Source: Pseudooceanicola sp. (lineage in GTDB: Bacteria; Pseudomonadota; Alphaproteobacteria; Rhodobacterales; Rhodobacteraceae). From it: a stretch of 44,736 nt of DNA. Both the position numbers and the translations under genes were made by a program. The notes beneath the pieces were generated by a model. That model searched no databases and had not been told where the DNA came from. It was given only the letters and a program-made list of their open reading frames with translations. Location of the stretch: the NCBI RefSeq assembly GCF_029213205.1, contig NZ_JARGNH010000025.1, positions 1 through 44,736 of the forward strand, in the 5' to 3' direction. Positions 13,942 through 22,314 of this stretch are shown here, piece by piece. Within the stretch, counting starts at the first letter, position 1. Every line of letters begins with the position of its first letter.

Positions 13942-16149
13942 ATGATCCGTGCACTCCATCGCTGGCCGGGTCTTCTGGCCCTAGCGCTCGTCACCGTCCT
14001 TTCGCTGAGCGGCGCGGCGCTGTCGGTCTTCCCTGCGGCCGAACGCATCGCCGCGCCGCAGGTGGAAGCCGGTCTGACCGTCGCCACCCTCGCGGACCGC
14101 ATCCAGGCGGTCTATCCGGGCGTCGAGCAGATCCGCCGGTCGCCATCGGGTCGGATCACCGCCTACTGGTTCGACCAAGGCACGCCCGGCGCCGCCGTGA
14201 TCGATCCGGCGACGGGTCAGGGTGTGGCCTCGGCCGATCCGAACCAGACCCTCCGCTGGCTCACCAACCTGCATCGCTCGCTGTTTCTCGGGGACGGGGG
14301 TCGCATCGCCATGGCGACGGGGGCTTTGGCGATGCTGGTCGTGTCGCTCTCCGGTGCGGCGCTGGTCGCGCGGCGGGTCGGCGGCTGGCGGCACTGGTTC
14401 ACGCCTCTGCGGGGGCCGCTTGCCGGTCGGCTGCACGTCGAGATTGCGCGGATTGCGGTGATCGGCCTCATTCTGTCGTCCACCACAGCTTTGTGGATGA
14501 CGGCCTCGACTTTCGATCTTCTCCCTGATGACGGCGCAGCGCCAGTCTTCCCGGCCGAGCTGAGCGGTGAAACGGGGTTTGCCCCTGATCAGATGACGAC
14601 CTTGCAGCAGACGCCCGCCGCCGAACTGCGCGAATTGAGCTTTCCCTATCCCGGCGATGCGACGGACGCCTTCACGCTGAAGACCGACCGGGGGACTGGG
14701 TATCTCGATCAGGGCAACGGAGCGCTTCTGGCCTGGGCCGACCTGACCGGGTGGGAGCGGGTCTCGGAAACCATCTACATGCTGCACACTGGACAGGGCG
14801 CGGCGACGCTGGGGCTGGTGCTTGGGCTGATGGCGCTCGGCGTCCCGGCCATGGGAGCTACCGGCCTTCTGATCTGGCTCGCGGGACGGCGCGGGCGGCC
14901 CCGCATCCGGGGCAATCAGCCAGTGGGCCGGGCCGAGACGATCCTGCTTGTCGGCAGTGAGGGCGGTAGTACCTGGGGCTTCGCCGCAGCGCTCCACGCC
15001 GCGCTGTCGCAAGCCGGGCAGAGCGTGCATGTGGGCCCGATGTCGGACTTCGCCCCTGAGCGCTATGCAAAGGCCGAACGGATCATCCTGCTTGCTGCGA
15101 CCTATGGGGCCGGCGCGGCGCCGGCCTCGGCCAAGGGGTTCCTTGATCGGCTGAGCGCCCTCGATCGCGCGCCCGACATCCCTCTGGCCGTGCTCGGCTT
15201 TGGGGACCGCAGCTTCCCAGCCTACTGCGCCTTCGCCAAAGCTGTCGTGACGGCAGCCGGGGCGAAAGGCTGGCCCGAACTCATGCCGCTCGACACGATC
15301 GACCGTCAGTCGCCGCAGGATTTCGCGCGTTGGGGCCGCGCGCTCGGCGAGGCGCTTGGGATCCCGCTGGAACTCTCGCACCAGCCCGTCCTGCCGAAAA
15401 CCGAGACGTTGACCCTCGTCTCGCGCCGGGACTACGGTGCCGAGGTGCAGGCCCCGACGGCGATCCTGCGCTTCGCCCTGCCGCGCGCAACGCTCTGGCA
15501 GCGACTTACCGGGGGAGGGTTCGCGCGCTTCGTGGCCGGTGACCTGATCGGCATCCTGCCCGAAGGCAGCGTCGTACCGCGGCTTTACTCGCTTGCCTCA
15601 GGCCAGCGCGACGGGTTCATCGAGATCGTGGTGAGGAAGCATCCCGGCGGTCTTGCGTCCTCCCAGCTGACCGCACTGGAGCCCGGCGACACCGTGACCG
15701 CCTTCCTCCGCCGCAACCCCGGTTTCCGTCCGGGCCGGAGCCGCGCGCCCGTGATCCTGATCGGCGCGGGAACCGGCGTTGGGCCACTTGCGGGTATCGT
15801 GCGCGGCAACGCGCGCCAGCGGCCGATCCATCTGTTCTTCGGTATGCGTCATCCGGATAGCGACTTCTTCTACGGGGAGGAATTTTCCGCCTGGCAGGAA
15901 GAAGGGCGGGTGACCCGGCTGGTCACGGCCGTCTCTCGCGGGGCGCGGCCCCACTACGTGCAGGATGCTCTGCGGGGCGAGGCCACTCAGGTCGCGGATC
16001 TCATCCGCAATGGGGCCCGCGTGATGGTTTGCGGTGGACGCGACATGGCGGCGGGCGTGGCCGATGCGCTGGCCGAGATCCTCGCGCCAACCGGGCTCAC
16101 GCCTGCGGTGCTGAAGGCGGAGGGGCGATATGTCGAAGATGTCTACTGA
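13942..16149 (+). CDS. PepSY-TM / flavodoxin / FAD-NADPH reductase fusion
   Basis: 735-aa trans-membrane diflavin reductase predicted to pass electrons from cytosolic NADPH via FAD and FMN across the membrane. Residues 1-320 are a PepSY-associated TM region with about four helices and histidines near the membrane faces (LHRWPG, LHRSLF, MLHTGQG). A flavodoxin domain (about 330-480) follows, then a P450-reductase-like module: FAD box RLYSLAS, NADPH loop VILIGAGTGVGPLAG, and the EGRYVEDVY end typical of that family. GAGGAG precedes ATG 13942. Relatives act as metal or siderophore reductases. The DUF2271 protein and ApbE flank it, and the apbE start lies inside its 3' end. Confidence 0.88.
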   Translation: MIRALHRWPGLLALALVTVLSLSGAALSVFPAAERIAAPQVEAGLTVATLADRIQAVYPGVEQIRRSPSGRITAYWFDQGTPGAAVIDPATGQGVASADPNQTLRWLTNLHRSLFLGDGGRIAMATGALAMLVVSLSGAALVARRVGGWRHWFTPLRGPLAGRLHVEIARIAVIGLILSSTTALWMTASTFDLLPDDGAAPVFPAELSGETGFAPDQMTTLQQTPAAELRELSFPYPGDATDAFTLKTDRGTGYLDQGNGALLAWADLTGWERVSETIYMLHTGQGAATLGLVLGLMALGVPAMGATGLLIWLAGRRGRPRIRGNQPVGRAETILLVGSEGGSTWGFAAALHAALSQAGQSVHVGPMSDFAPERYAKAERIILLAATYGAGAAPASAKGFLDRLSALDRAPDIPLAVLGFGDRSFPAYCAFAKAVVTAAGAKGWPELMPLDTIDRQSPQDFARWGRALGEALGIPLELSHQPVLPKTETLTLVSRRDYGAEVQAPTAILRFALPRATLWQRLTGGGFARFVAGDLIGILPEGSVVPRLYSLASGQRDGFIEIVVRKHPGGLASSQLTALEPGDTVTAFLRRNPGFRPGRSRAPVILIGAGTGVGPLAGIVRGNARQRPIHLFFGMRHPDSDFFYGEEFSAWQEEGRVTRLVTAVSRGARPHYVQDALRGEATQVADLIRNGARVMVCGGRDMAAGVADALAEILAPTGLTPAVLKAEGRYVEDVY

Positions 16150-17110
16150 AATGGTGCGCCACGCTCTGAATGGCTCGACCATGGGCACGCGCTGGTCGGC
16201 GATGTTCTTCGCGGAACTGGGTTTCGACGCGAATGCAGTTCAAGGTGCATTGCAAGCGGCGGTTGATGAGGTGGACGCGCAGATGTCGACATGGAAGCCT
16301 GAGAGCGACCTGATGCGCCTCAACGCGGCACCGGTGGGCGAATGGGTGGCCGTTCCCGCGCGCCTCGAGCAAGTTCTTCGCCTCGGTCTTGAGATTGGGC
16401 GCGCCTCGGGCGGGGCCTTCGACATCGGCATGGGGGACGCGGTGACGGCTTGGGGCTTCGGGCCGGAGGCCGCCGCGGCCGAGGGCATCAGCGCTGCAAT
16501 GGCCGCCACGCGCCGCCCGGCGCATGAGGTTCTGGGGATCGACGGCGACCAAGTGCGCAAGTCCTCGCCTATCGCACTCGATCTCAACGGCATCGCCAAG
16601 GGTTATGGGGTCGACCGGCTGGCCGAGACCTTGCGCGACCACGGGATCGCGGGCGCCCTCGTCGGGATCGACGGTGAAATGCGCGCGCTCGGCCTTCGGC
16701 CGGACGGAAAGGCGTGGACCATTGCGGTGGAAGCGCCTGACCCGGAGCGCCGGGCTCCCCATTCGATCCTCGGGCTGCAGGACGCTGCCGTCGCGACCTC
16801 CGGCGACTACCGCCACTGGGTCGAGGTGCAGGGACGACGCCTTGCGCACACGATGGACCCGAGGCGCGGCGCGCCGCTGATCGCTTCGCCGGCCTCCGTC
16901 ACCGTCGTCGCCCGCACCTGTGCCGAGGCCGACGCTTGGGCGACGGCCCTCATGGTTCTCGGCTCCGAGGCGGGCGCGACGCTCGCAAGAAGACGCAGGC
17001 TCGACGCCCTGTTCCTCCTGCGCAATGATGACCGCAGCACAAGGGGCGTGGGAGTTGGACGACTTTTTCCCGAAGAGTCAGCGGCAATCGCCTCAGCAGA
17101 GGGGAGATGA
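16130..17110 (+). CDS. apbE: FAD:protein FMN transferase (ApbE)
   Basis: Mg-dependent flavin transferase that moves FMN from FAD onto Ser or Thr of target proteins. Family signatures are present: TMGTRW near the N terminus, GAFDIGMG, LDLNGIAKGYGVDRL, ATSGDYRHW and the HTMDPRRG metal/FAD-binding box. It is 326 aa, the usual length. It overlaps the reductase gene by 20 nt and uses a GGAGGGG ribosome site. No signal peptide or lipobox is visible (MSKMSTEMVRHALNGS), whereas most ApbE proteins act in the periplasm. The natural substrate in this operon is the DUF2271 protein. The apparent cytosolic location is odd and unresolved. Confidence 0.9.
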   Translation: MSKMSTEMVRHALNGSTMGTRWSAMFFAELGFDANAVQGALQAAVDEVDAQMSTWKPESDLMRLNAAPVGEWVAVPARLEQVLRLGLEIGRASGGAFDIGMGDAVTAWGFGPEAAAAEGISAAMAATRRPAHEVLGIDGDQVRKSSPIALDLNGIAKGYGVDRLAETLRDHGIAGALVGIDGEMRALGLRPDGKAWTIAVEAPDPERRAPHSILGLQDAAVATSGDYRHWVEVQGRRLAHTMDPRRGAPLIASPASVTVVARTCAEADAWATALMVLGSEAGATLARRRRLDALFLLRNDDRSTRGVGVGRLFPEESAAIASAEGR

Positions 17111-17448
17111 GCCACGTGGAAACAACCCCTACCGATCGCTTCATGAGTGCGCGTGAAGATGCGGAAAGTCGCCGTTCTTCAGGAATGCCACTTCTGGCGA
17201 TGTTGAATAAGGGTTCAGTAGGGAATTGCGATGCGGATAACGGCCTGAACATCCGATCGCCCGTTTTCCGTTATGGGCCTGCCGGACCCGCGTCAGGGAA
17301 ACTCTTACCATATGCGCCGCCACGCATACTCGCGAACCAATGTGGTCTTCGTGGCTGCGCACCCCGTGCCACAACGTTTACTGGTAGCCGGGTGACCGAT
17401 CATGATAGCTGACTCTTACTTTCTTGTTCCAGCATTCGGGTAGATATT
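17111..17448. other. gap between apbE and the metal ATPase gene
   Basis: This 338-nt gap has no convincing gene; an open frame from 17107 to 17412 overlaps the apbE stop but has atypical composition. A 7-bp inverted repeat ATAACGG (17237-17243)/CCGTTAT (17278-17284) lies in it. No MerR-type spaced palindrome was found before the ATPase gene. Confidence 0.4.
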
Positions 17449-19383
17449 GTGAAAAAGCTGTTCGCTGCAGATCGTGCGATGGTGTTGACGGGCCTGACGG
17501 TCCTCGGGATGCTTCTGGCGGCTCTCGCTCTCTGGCCACTGCGGGACATCGCAGCCCAACGCGTTTCCATGGTCGGTCTGCTGCTCGTATATCTGGCCGG
17601 GGGGGTGCCTGCGGCGTGGCGGGCGCTTGTGGCCCTGTGGAAAGACCGCATTCTGGATATTGATTTGCTGATGGTTGTCGCGGCCATTGCGGCCGCAGCC
17701 GTTGGCGCACCCTTTGAGGGTGCGGTGCTGCTGACGCTGTTCAGCGTTTCGACAACCCTGGAAGAGCGCGCACTCGGACGCGCGCGCCGCGCTGTCGAGG
17801 CCCTGATGGCGCTGCGCCCCGAGACCGCCTTGCGAAAGGCAACCGACGGCACGATCATGGAAATTCCCGCCGCCGATCTGAAGGTCGATGACATCTTCGT
17901 ACTGCGGCCCGGCGCGCGCGTGCCCACCGACGGGGTGATCACTGCCGGGCGTGGAGCGCTGGACGAGGCGAATATCACTGGTGAATCCATGCCCGTCAGC
18001 AAGCAGCGGGGCGCAAAGGTGTTCGAGGCAACGGTCAACCTTGACGGAGTGCTGGAAGTCGCTGTTACGAAAACGGTCGAGGAAAGCACTGTCGCGCGGA
18101 TGATCGCTCTGGTGACCGAAGCGCAGGCGGAAAAGGCGCCGTCCGAGCGTTTCAGCGAATGGTTTGGACAGCGGTATACGATTGCGGTTCTACTCGGCGC
18201 CATTCTCGCCTTTGCCGTCTTCATCAGGCTTGAGAATGACTGGCACGAGGCGCTTTATCGCGCGGCAGTGCTGCTGGTGGCGGCAAGCCCCTGCGCCATC
18301 GTGATTTCGGTTCCCGCCGCAATTCTGTCCGCACTCTCGGCGGCGGCACGGGGGGGCGTGCTGTTCAAAGGAGGGGCTGCGCTCGAAACGCTCGCCGCGG
18401 TCGATACCTTTGCTTTCGATAAGACCGGCACGCTGACCACAGGCAAGGCAGCGGTCACCAAGGTCGTTGCGCTTGATGGCAATGAGGAGAAATTCCTGTC
18501 CCTTCTGGCCGGCCTCGAAGCCCAGTCGGAACACCATAGCGGCGCGGCGATCCGGCAGGAAGCGGCCGATCGCGGGATCACGCAAGCCGAGGTCGAGAAT
18601 GTCGTCGCGCTTCCAAGCGAGGGTATCACCGGCGACAGGGCAGGCGAAACCTTATGGGCCGGCAATCCGCGCATGGCGGCGCGGATGGGGGCCGGGATCG
18701 ACCATCCGTCCCTAACGGCGCTGGCCGAGGACACGCAGACGGTCATCTACTTTGGCCAGGATTCCAGACTACTCGGTGCAGTCAGCCTCGCGGATCAGAC
18801 CCGCCCAAGCTCCAGACCCGCCCTTGCGGCGCTTCGCGAGAGCGGCGTTACGAAGATCCTCATGATGACGGGCGATAGAAGGCCGGTCGCCTTGCGCATA
18901 GGCCGCGAACTCGGCTTCCAACCCGACGAGATCCACGCCGACATGCTTCCCGAGGACAAACTGCGTATGATCGGCGCGCTGGCGGCCAAGGGCAGGGTCG
19001 CTTTTGTCGGAGACGGGGTCAATGACGCGGCAGCGCTCGCGCGGGCCGATGTGGGGATTGCGATGGGCGCGGCGGGGTCGGAAGTCGCGCTTCAGGCCGC
19101 AGACGTCGCGCTTTTGTCGGAAGATATGGGGCAACTTGCCGAGGCGCATAGGCTGGCGCGCCGGACCGCCACGATCATCCGTCAGAACCTGATCTTTGCT
19201 ATGGGCGCCATGGCCGTACTTGTTCTGGGCGGGCTGTTCTTCGATCTGCCCTTGCCTTTGGCAGTGATTGGCCATGAAGGGGGTACTGTTCTTGTTGTGC
19301 TCAATGGCCTGCGGTTGCTCCGCACACCCCGTCGGAATGCCGAAACCAAAATGCCTGAGAATGTGGAAGCGGTCGCCTCTTGA
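17449..19383 (+). CDS. P1B-4-type heavy-metal transporting ATPase
   Basis: 644-aa P-type ATPase exporting a transition-metal ion. Motifs: TGES (177-180), SPC in the ion-binding helix (280-282), phosphorylated D324 in DKTGTLT, TGD and GDGVNDA hinge motifs, and HEGGT (from H609) in the last helix. The SPC plus HEGG(T/S) pair without an N-terminal CxxC or His-rich metal domain marks the P1B-4 group (Co2+, Zn2+ or Fe2+ exporters). The usual SEHP nucleotide-domain motif reads SEHH (360-363). The start is GTG. Placed after the redox operon, Fe2+ or Co2+ efflux is plausible but the metal is not proven. The final tail (NAETKMPENVEAVAS) is short and soluble. Confidence 0.9.
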   Translation: MKKLFAADRAMVLTGLTVLGMLLAALALWPLRDIAAQRVSMVGLLLVYLAGGVPAAWRALVALWKDRILDIDLLMVVAAIAAAAVGAPFEGAVLLTLFSVSTTLEERALGRARRAVEALMALRPETALRKATDGTIMEIPAADLKVDDIFVLRPGARVPTDGVITAGRGALDEANITGESMPVSKQRGAKVFEATVNLDGVLEVAVTKTVEESTVARMIALVTEAQAEKAPSERFSEWFGQRYTIAVLLGAILAFAVFIRLENDWHEALYRAAVLLVAASPCAIVISVPAAILSALSAAARGGVLFKGGAALETLAAVDTFAFDKTGTLTTGKAAVTKVVALDGNEEKFLSLLAGLEAQSEHHSGAAIRQEAADRGITQAEVENVVALPSEGITGDRAGETLWAGNPRMAARMGAGIDHPSLTALAEDTQTVIYFGQDSRLLGAVSLADQTRPSSRPALAALRESGVTKILMMTGDRRPVALRIGRELGFQPDEIHADMLPEDKLRMIGALAAKGRVAFVGDGVNDAAALARADVGIAMGAAGSEVALQAADVALLSEDMGQLAEAHRLARRTATIIRQNLIFAMGAMAVLVLGGLFFDLPLPLAVIGHEGGTVLVVLNGLRLLRTPRRNAETKMPENVEAVAS

Positions 19384-19752
19384 AAGTTCAGCAGGCGCTA
19401 TCGTTAGCCCGTCGCAGCAGAGCCCTGCGACTCCCAGCAGGCGTGGTAGGGGTGACGGAAGTCTGTGCTTGGCATTTTCAGCCGCTAGTCGGATGCTGGA
19501 CTTGGGTTCACGCAGTCCCGACTGGGCAAGGTGACAGGGTCTCGCATGTGCTCCCCGCGCCTCTCTGTCCTCTGGGCCATCCCTTCGACTGACAATCCCC
19601 TAATCCCGTTCGGTCTCCTGCGCGCAACCCCGCGTCAGCCCGGGCCGTGTTGGCCGCCTATGGCGTCCTGCCCGCACCACCCCGGTCCTTTGGGGGTTTC
19701 CGGTGTCCGTTCAGTCCACCGTGCACGCATCACCCGACGGGCTTTTTCCGGG
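19384..19752. other. gap between the metal ATPase and ssb leader
   Basis: No gene is supported in this stretch. From about 19560 it resembles the long pyrimidine-rich leader of the plasmid block. A two-tier dyad (CACC/GGTG outside ACCCC/GGGGGT, about 19676-19706) and ACCCG/CGGGT arms near 19732-19753 are visible. The right end of cargo 1 probably falls between 19384 and about 19560. Confidence 0.4.
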
Positions 19753-19783
19753 TCTTGTCGAAGGGACGGTCCCGAAGACAGGA
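19753..19783 (+). promoter_or_regulatory. two-tier hairpin leader of ssb
   Basis: Outer arms TCTTGTC (19753-19759) and GACAGGA (19777-19783) pair with one G-U. Inner GGGA (19763-19766) and TCCC (19770-19773) enclose a CGG loop, and symmetric GAA internal loops separate the tiers. The layout and outer-arm sequence match the 8282-8322 leader. The active ribosome site ACAGGAG lies just downstream. Confidence 0.5.
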
Positions 19784-19799
19784 AACACAGGAGCTAATC

Positions 19800-20258
19800 A
19801 TGCAGAACATCGTCATCCTCGCCGGCAACATCGGTCAGAAACCCGAAACCCGCACCACCCAGGGCGGCACCAACATCACCAACTTCAGCCTCGCCACCTC
19901 TCGCCCCCGCCTCTCGGAAGGTCGCGTCCTGCGCGACGAGAACGGCTACCGGGTCATGGACACGGAATGGCACCGCATCACCTGCTTCAACGGTCTCGGC
20001 AAGACGGTCACGGAGTATTGCGAAAAGGGCATGAAGGTCCTCGCCCACGGCCGTATCCACTACAGCAAGTGGATCGATAGCATGGGCATTGACCGCTACG
20101 GCTGCGAGATCATCGCCGAAACTTCCTTAGCCCCCCGAAGTCGACCGAGGGTCAAGACCCCGAGCTGGTCGACCGCGACGACGAGATCCCGTTCTGAAGA
20201 ACGGTGTCTCCCCCTTCGGCCCGGCGGGACAGCCCGCCGGGTACAATGCGCGCCGTAA
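19800..20258 (+). CDS. ssb: single-stranded DNA-binding protein, frameshifted C terminus
   Basis: OB-fold SSB that coats single-stranded DNA; plasmid copies protect the entering strand and recruit repair and replication proteins. Residues 1-107 are a normal SSB core (MQNIVILAGNIG, TNFSLATS, EWHRITCFNGLGKT, VLAHGRIHY). After AET the frame runs into an arginine-rich tail without the SSB tip. One added base in GAAAC (20118-20122) would restore a frame ending ...DPELVDRDDEIPF at 20197, the conserved acidic tip. So this is a 1-nt deletion in an A-run or a sequence error. As written, the 152-aa product lacks the partner-binding tail. Confidence 0.85.
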   Translation: MQNIVILAGNIGQKPETRTTQGGTNITNFSLATSRPRLSEGRVLRDENGYRVMDTEWHRITCFNGLGKTVTEYCEKGMKVLAHGRIHYSKWIDSMGIDRYGCEIIAETSLAPRSRPRVKTPSWSTATTRSRSEERCLPLRPGGTARRVQCAP

Positions 20259-20294
20259 ACGGTTAGGTCCAGCCTGGTGGCGCTGGCGCACTTA

Positions 20295-20324
20295 TTGACA
20301 AACTTTGGCAATCTATGCCATCTT
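20295..20324 (+). promoter_or_regulatory. toxin-antitoxin promoter with overlapping operator dyad
   Basis: A consensus -35 TTGACA (20295-20300) is followed at 18 nt by a weak -10 (CATCTT). The inverted repeat TGGCA-ATCTA-TGCCA (20306-20320) lies between them. RHH antitoxins bind such dyads to repress their own operon, and this one lies just before parD. Confidence 0.5.
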
Positions 20325-20346
20325 CATCAAAAAGGAGATCACGACC

Positions 20347-20601
20347 ATGGCGACGATGAATGTCTCATTGCCTGATCCGATGAAAACCTGGGTCGAGGCG
20401 CAAACCAAGGATGGGCGCTACAGCAACGCCAGTGACTACGTGCGCGATCTGATCCGCCGGGATCAGGACCGCCACCGCGCCATTGCTGAGCTGCAGCAGC
20501 TCGTCGATGAGGGCATCGCCAGTGGTCCTGCGCGGCATTTGGATGTCGAAGCATTCCTTGCCCGCAAGCGAGATCAGAATGCCGACACCAACGGTCACTG
20601 A
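20347..20601 (+). CDS. parD: ParD-type antitoxin (ribbon-helix-helix)
   Basis: 84-aa antitoxin of a type II toxin-antitoxin pair. The N-terminal ribbon-helix-helix (MNVSLPDPMKTWVEAQ, YSNASDYVRDLIRRDQ) binds the operator; the C-terminal part (about 45-84) should wrap the toxin. ATG 20347 has an AAGGAGAT ribosome site. It overlaps the toxin gene by 23 nt, the usual order with antitoxin first. It neutralises the toxin and represses the operon, and serves plasmid maintenance between the ssb fragment and cargo 2. Confidence 0.9.
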   Translation: MATMNVSLPDPMKTWVEAQTKDGRYSNASDYVRDLIRRDQDRHRAIAELQQLVDEGIASGPARHLDVEAFLARKRDQNADTNGH

Positions 20602-20890
20602 ATACCGACTGTCTCCCGCAGCATTGAGCGATCTGGACGCGATCTGGGATTACACCCTGCGCATCTGGTCTGTCGGCCAGGCTGAAACCTACATCCGCGC
20701 CATTGCCAGTGATATGTCCCTGCTGGTCCGACACCCTGAAATCGCGCGCGAACGGCTCGAAATTCGCCCACCGGTGCGGGTGTACCGCTCAGGGTCCCAT
20801 CTCATCATCTATCGGATCGAAGACAGCTGGCTGGACGTGCTGCGTATTGTGCATGCGCGGCAAAACTGGACGGCCTATCTCAACGAATGA
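20579..20890 (+). CDS. parE: ParE/RelE-family toxin
   Basis: 103-aa toxin of the ParE/RelE fold. Signatures include LSPAALSDLDAIWDYTLRIW, an AETYIRAIASDMSLL helix, and the RVYRSGSHLIIYRI strand pair with a C-terminal VLRIVHARQNWTAYL. ParE relatives poison DNA gyrase; RelE relatives cut ribosome-bound mRNA. The pairing with a ParD antitoxin favours the ParE type. It starts inside the antitoxin gene (ATG 20579), so the two are translationally linked. It contributes to post-segregational stabilisation of the replicon. Confidence 0.9.
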   Translation: MPTPTVTEYRLSPAALSDLDAIWDYTLRIWSVGQAETYIRAIASDMSLLVRHPEIARERLEIRPPVRVYRSGSHLIIYRIEDSWLDVLRIVHARQNWTAYLNE

Positions 20891-20951
20891 TCCTGTCCTT
20901 GTGTCCCACAAGCCGACAGTCGACATTTATCTTCCATATGAGGATTTGACC

Positions 20952-21338
20952 ATGAAGCCCGCTGACGAAGACCGCATCGCGGCCAAACTTGCGAAGATCA
21001 TGGCTATGATCTGCATCCGCAATTCGCGCCTCGAAGACCTGCACGCAGGCACGGTGCCGATAACCAGGACGGGGGATTATTCCGATGTCCTCGTGATCGA
21101 TGCCGAGGGCCGCGAAATACCATGGCTTGAGGCCGCCCATATCGACGACGCCCAGATGGCAAGCCTGATGCGGGACATCGTCAACCGCCTGTTCACGTTT
21201 CACATGAAGAGTGACGATCCGGGTTTCCGTGAGGATCTGGATCGCTGGATGGCTGTCGCTGGTAAATGGGACGATCCGGTGCTGGATCAGGCCTTCCTTG
21301 ATGCGGTGGCCAGCTTGAGGTCTAGACCCAACAATTAG
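20952..21338 (+). CDS. conserved hypothetical protein downstream of parDE
   Basis: 128-aa soluble protein of unknown function, without a signal peptide or membrane segment. The first third is helical (EDRIAAKLAKIMAMICIRNSRLEDLHAG), a short beta stretch follows (YSDVLVIDAEGREIPW), and the rest is helical and acidic. It begins about 60 nt after parE on the same strand with a weak GAGGA site, so it may be a third gene of the toxin-antitoxin operon or an unrelated plasmid gene. No catalytic motif is recognisable. Confidence 0.65.
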   Translation: MKPADEDRIAAKLAKIMAMICIRNSRLEDLHAGTVPITRTGDYSDVLVIDAEGREIPWLEAAHIDDAQMASLMRDIVNRLFTFHMKSDDPGFREDLDRWMAVAGKWDDPVLDQAFLDAVASLRSRPNN

Positions 21339-21673
21339 ACCAGCACCCGGTGTCCCTGTACCTGTGCCGGGCTGCGTGCCGACATGCGGTGCTTCGACCT
21401 CGGCCTGCGTTTGAGAGCGTAGCCGCAGCCGGGTGGTGCAGACCGCCGATATCCGATCGAGGCGGCGCGCGACAGACCCGACCGGTTGCAGTTGATCCTG
21501 CCGAAGGGTAAAAAACTGCTGAACTTACTTATTTGTGCAAAACGACATTAAGGGCTTCGCAGCAGCAGCCTTCTTGTCCCACGAACTGATATGCATACAG
21601 CATATGACCGGTTTCGCGGGCGGTAGGGCGCTCTGGTTCGCGCCCGGATATCGCCCGCGATCTGCCGTCTCGA
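21339..21673. other. gap between parDE unit and wrbA
   Basis: No gene is supported. It holds an AT-richer section (about 21510-21560) and an inverted repeat TATGC-ATACA-GCATA near 21591-21605. It lies between a plus-strand and a minus-strand unit, so any terminators would be here, but no clear hairpin with a T-run was seen. Confidence 0.35.
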
Positions 21674-22267
21674 TCAGCCGGTGATCTTTGTGGTCATCTC
21701 CACGAGGCGCTTGGCCTGATGAGCCACTGCCGCCTTGCCGGCATCGTCAAAGCCATTGGCGTTGGTCGAGAAGCCGTAGGGGTTGCCGCCAGCGTCAAAA
21801 ATGGACTGATCGGTAAAACCCGGCGCGACAATGATGGCGCCCCAATGCATCGCAGTGGTGTACAGGCTGAGTATGGTCGCTTCCTGACCGCCATGCGGAT
21901 TCTGGGCGCTCGTCGTGGCCGTAAAGGTCTTGTTGGCCAGCTTGCCGGCACCCCACAGTCCTCCCAGCGTATCAATGAAGGCGCGAATCTGGCTGGCGGC
22001 CACGCCGAAACGGGTCGGTGTCGAGAAGAAATAGCCGTCGGCCCATTCCATGTCGTCGGCCGTCGCTTCGGGGATATCGCCCATCTTGTCCAGCTGCGCT
22101 TTCCAGGCGTCCTGGGTTTCGACAACCTCTTTCGGGGCGGTCTCGGGAACGCGGCGAAGGCGGACATCCGCGCCTGCATTGCGGGCGGCCTCTGCCGCCG
22201 CCAAGGCGACGGCATGGTTGGTTCCGTAGGTCGAGTAGAAGATAATTGCGATCTTGGGCTGTGCCAT
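21674..22267 (-). CDS. wrbA: NAD(P)H:quinone oxidoreductase, WrbA type
   Basis: 197-aa flavodoxin-fold enzyme that reduces quinones by two electrons, avoiding semiquinone radicals. The FMN phosphate loop [11 protein letters not shown] opens the protein. The [22 protein letters not shown] segment and the [12 protein letters not shown] region are typical of WrbA. ATG 22267 ([13 protein letters not shown]) is chosen; a longer frame to 22318 lacks family similarity. It is last in a minus-strand run of ten genes devoted to quinone/electrophile handling. Confidence 0.92.
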   Translation of the reverse strand: MAQPKIAIIFYSTYGTNHAVALAAAEAARNAGADVRLRRVPETAPKEVVETQDAWKAQLDKMGDIPEATADDMEWADGYFFSTPTRFGVAASQIRAFIDTLGGLWGAGKLANKTFTATTSAQNPHGGQEATILSLYTTAMHWGAIIVAPGFTDQSIFDAGGNPYGFSTNANGFDDAGKAAVAHQAKRLVEMTTKITG

Positions 22268-22314
22268 AGTCTTTTCCTTTTCAGTTGGTTGGTATTGCGT
22301 ACCGTGCGGCATCC

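Noticed and set aside
17107-17412. 101-codon frame overlapping the apbE stop (ATGA)
   Set aside because: Coupled start looks tempting, but composition is arginine/proline mixed without domain or hydrophobic core, and the frame runs through a dyad and likely promoter region.
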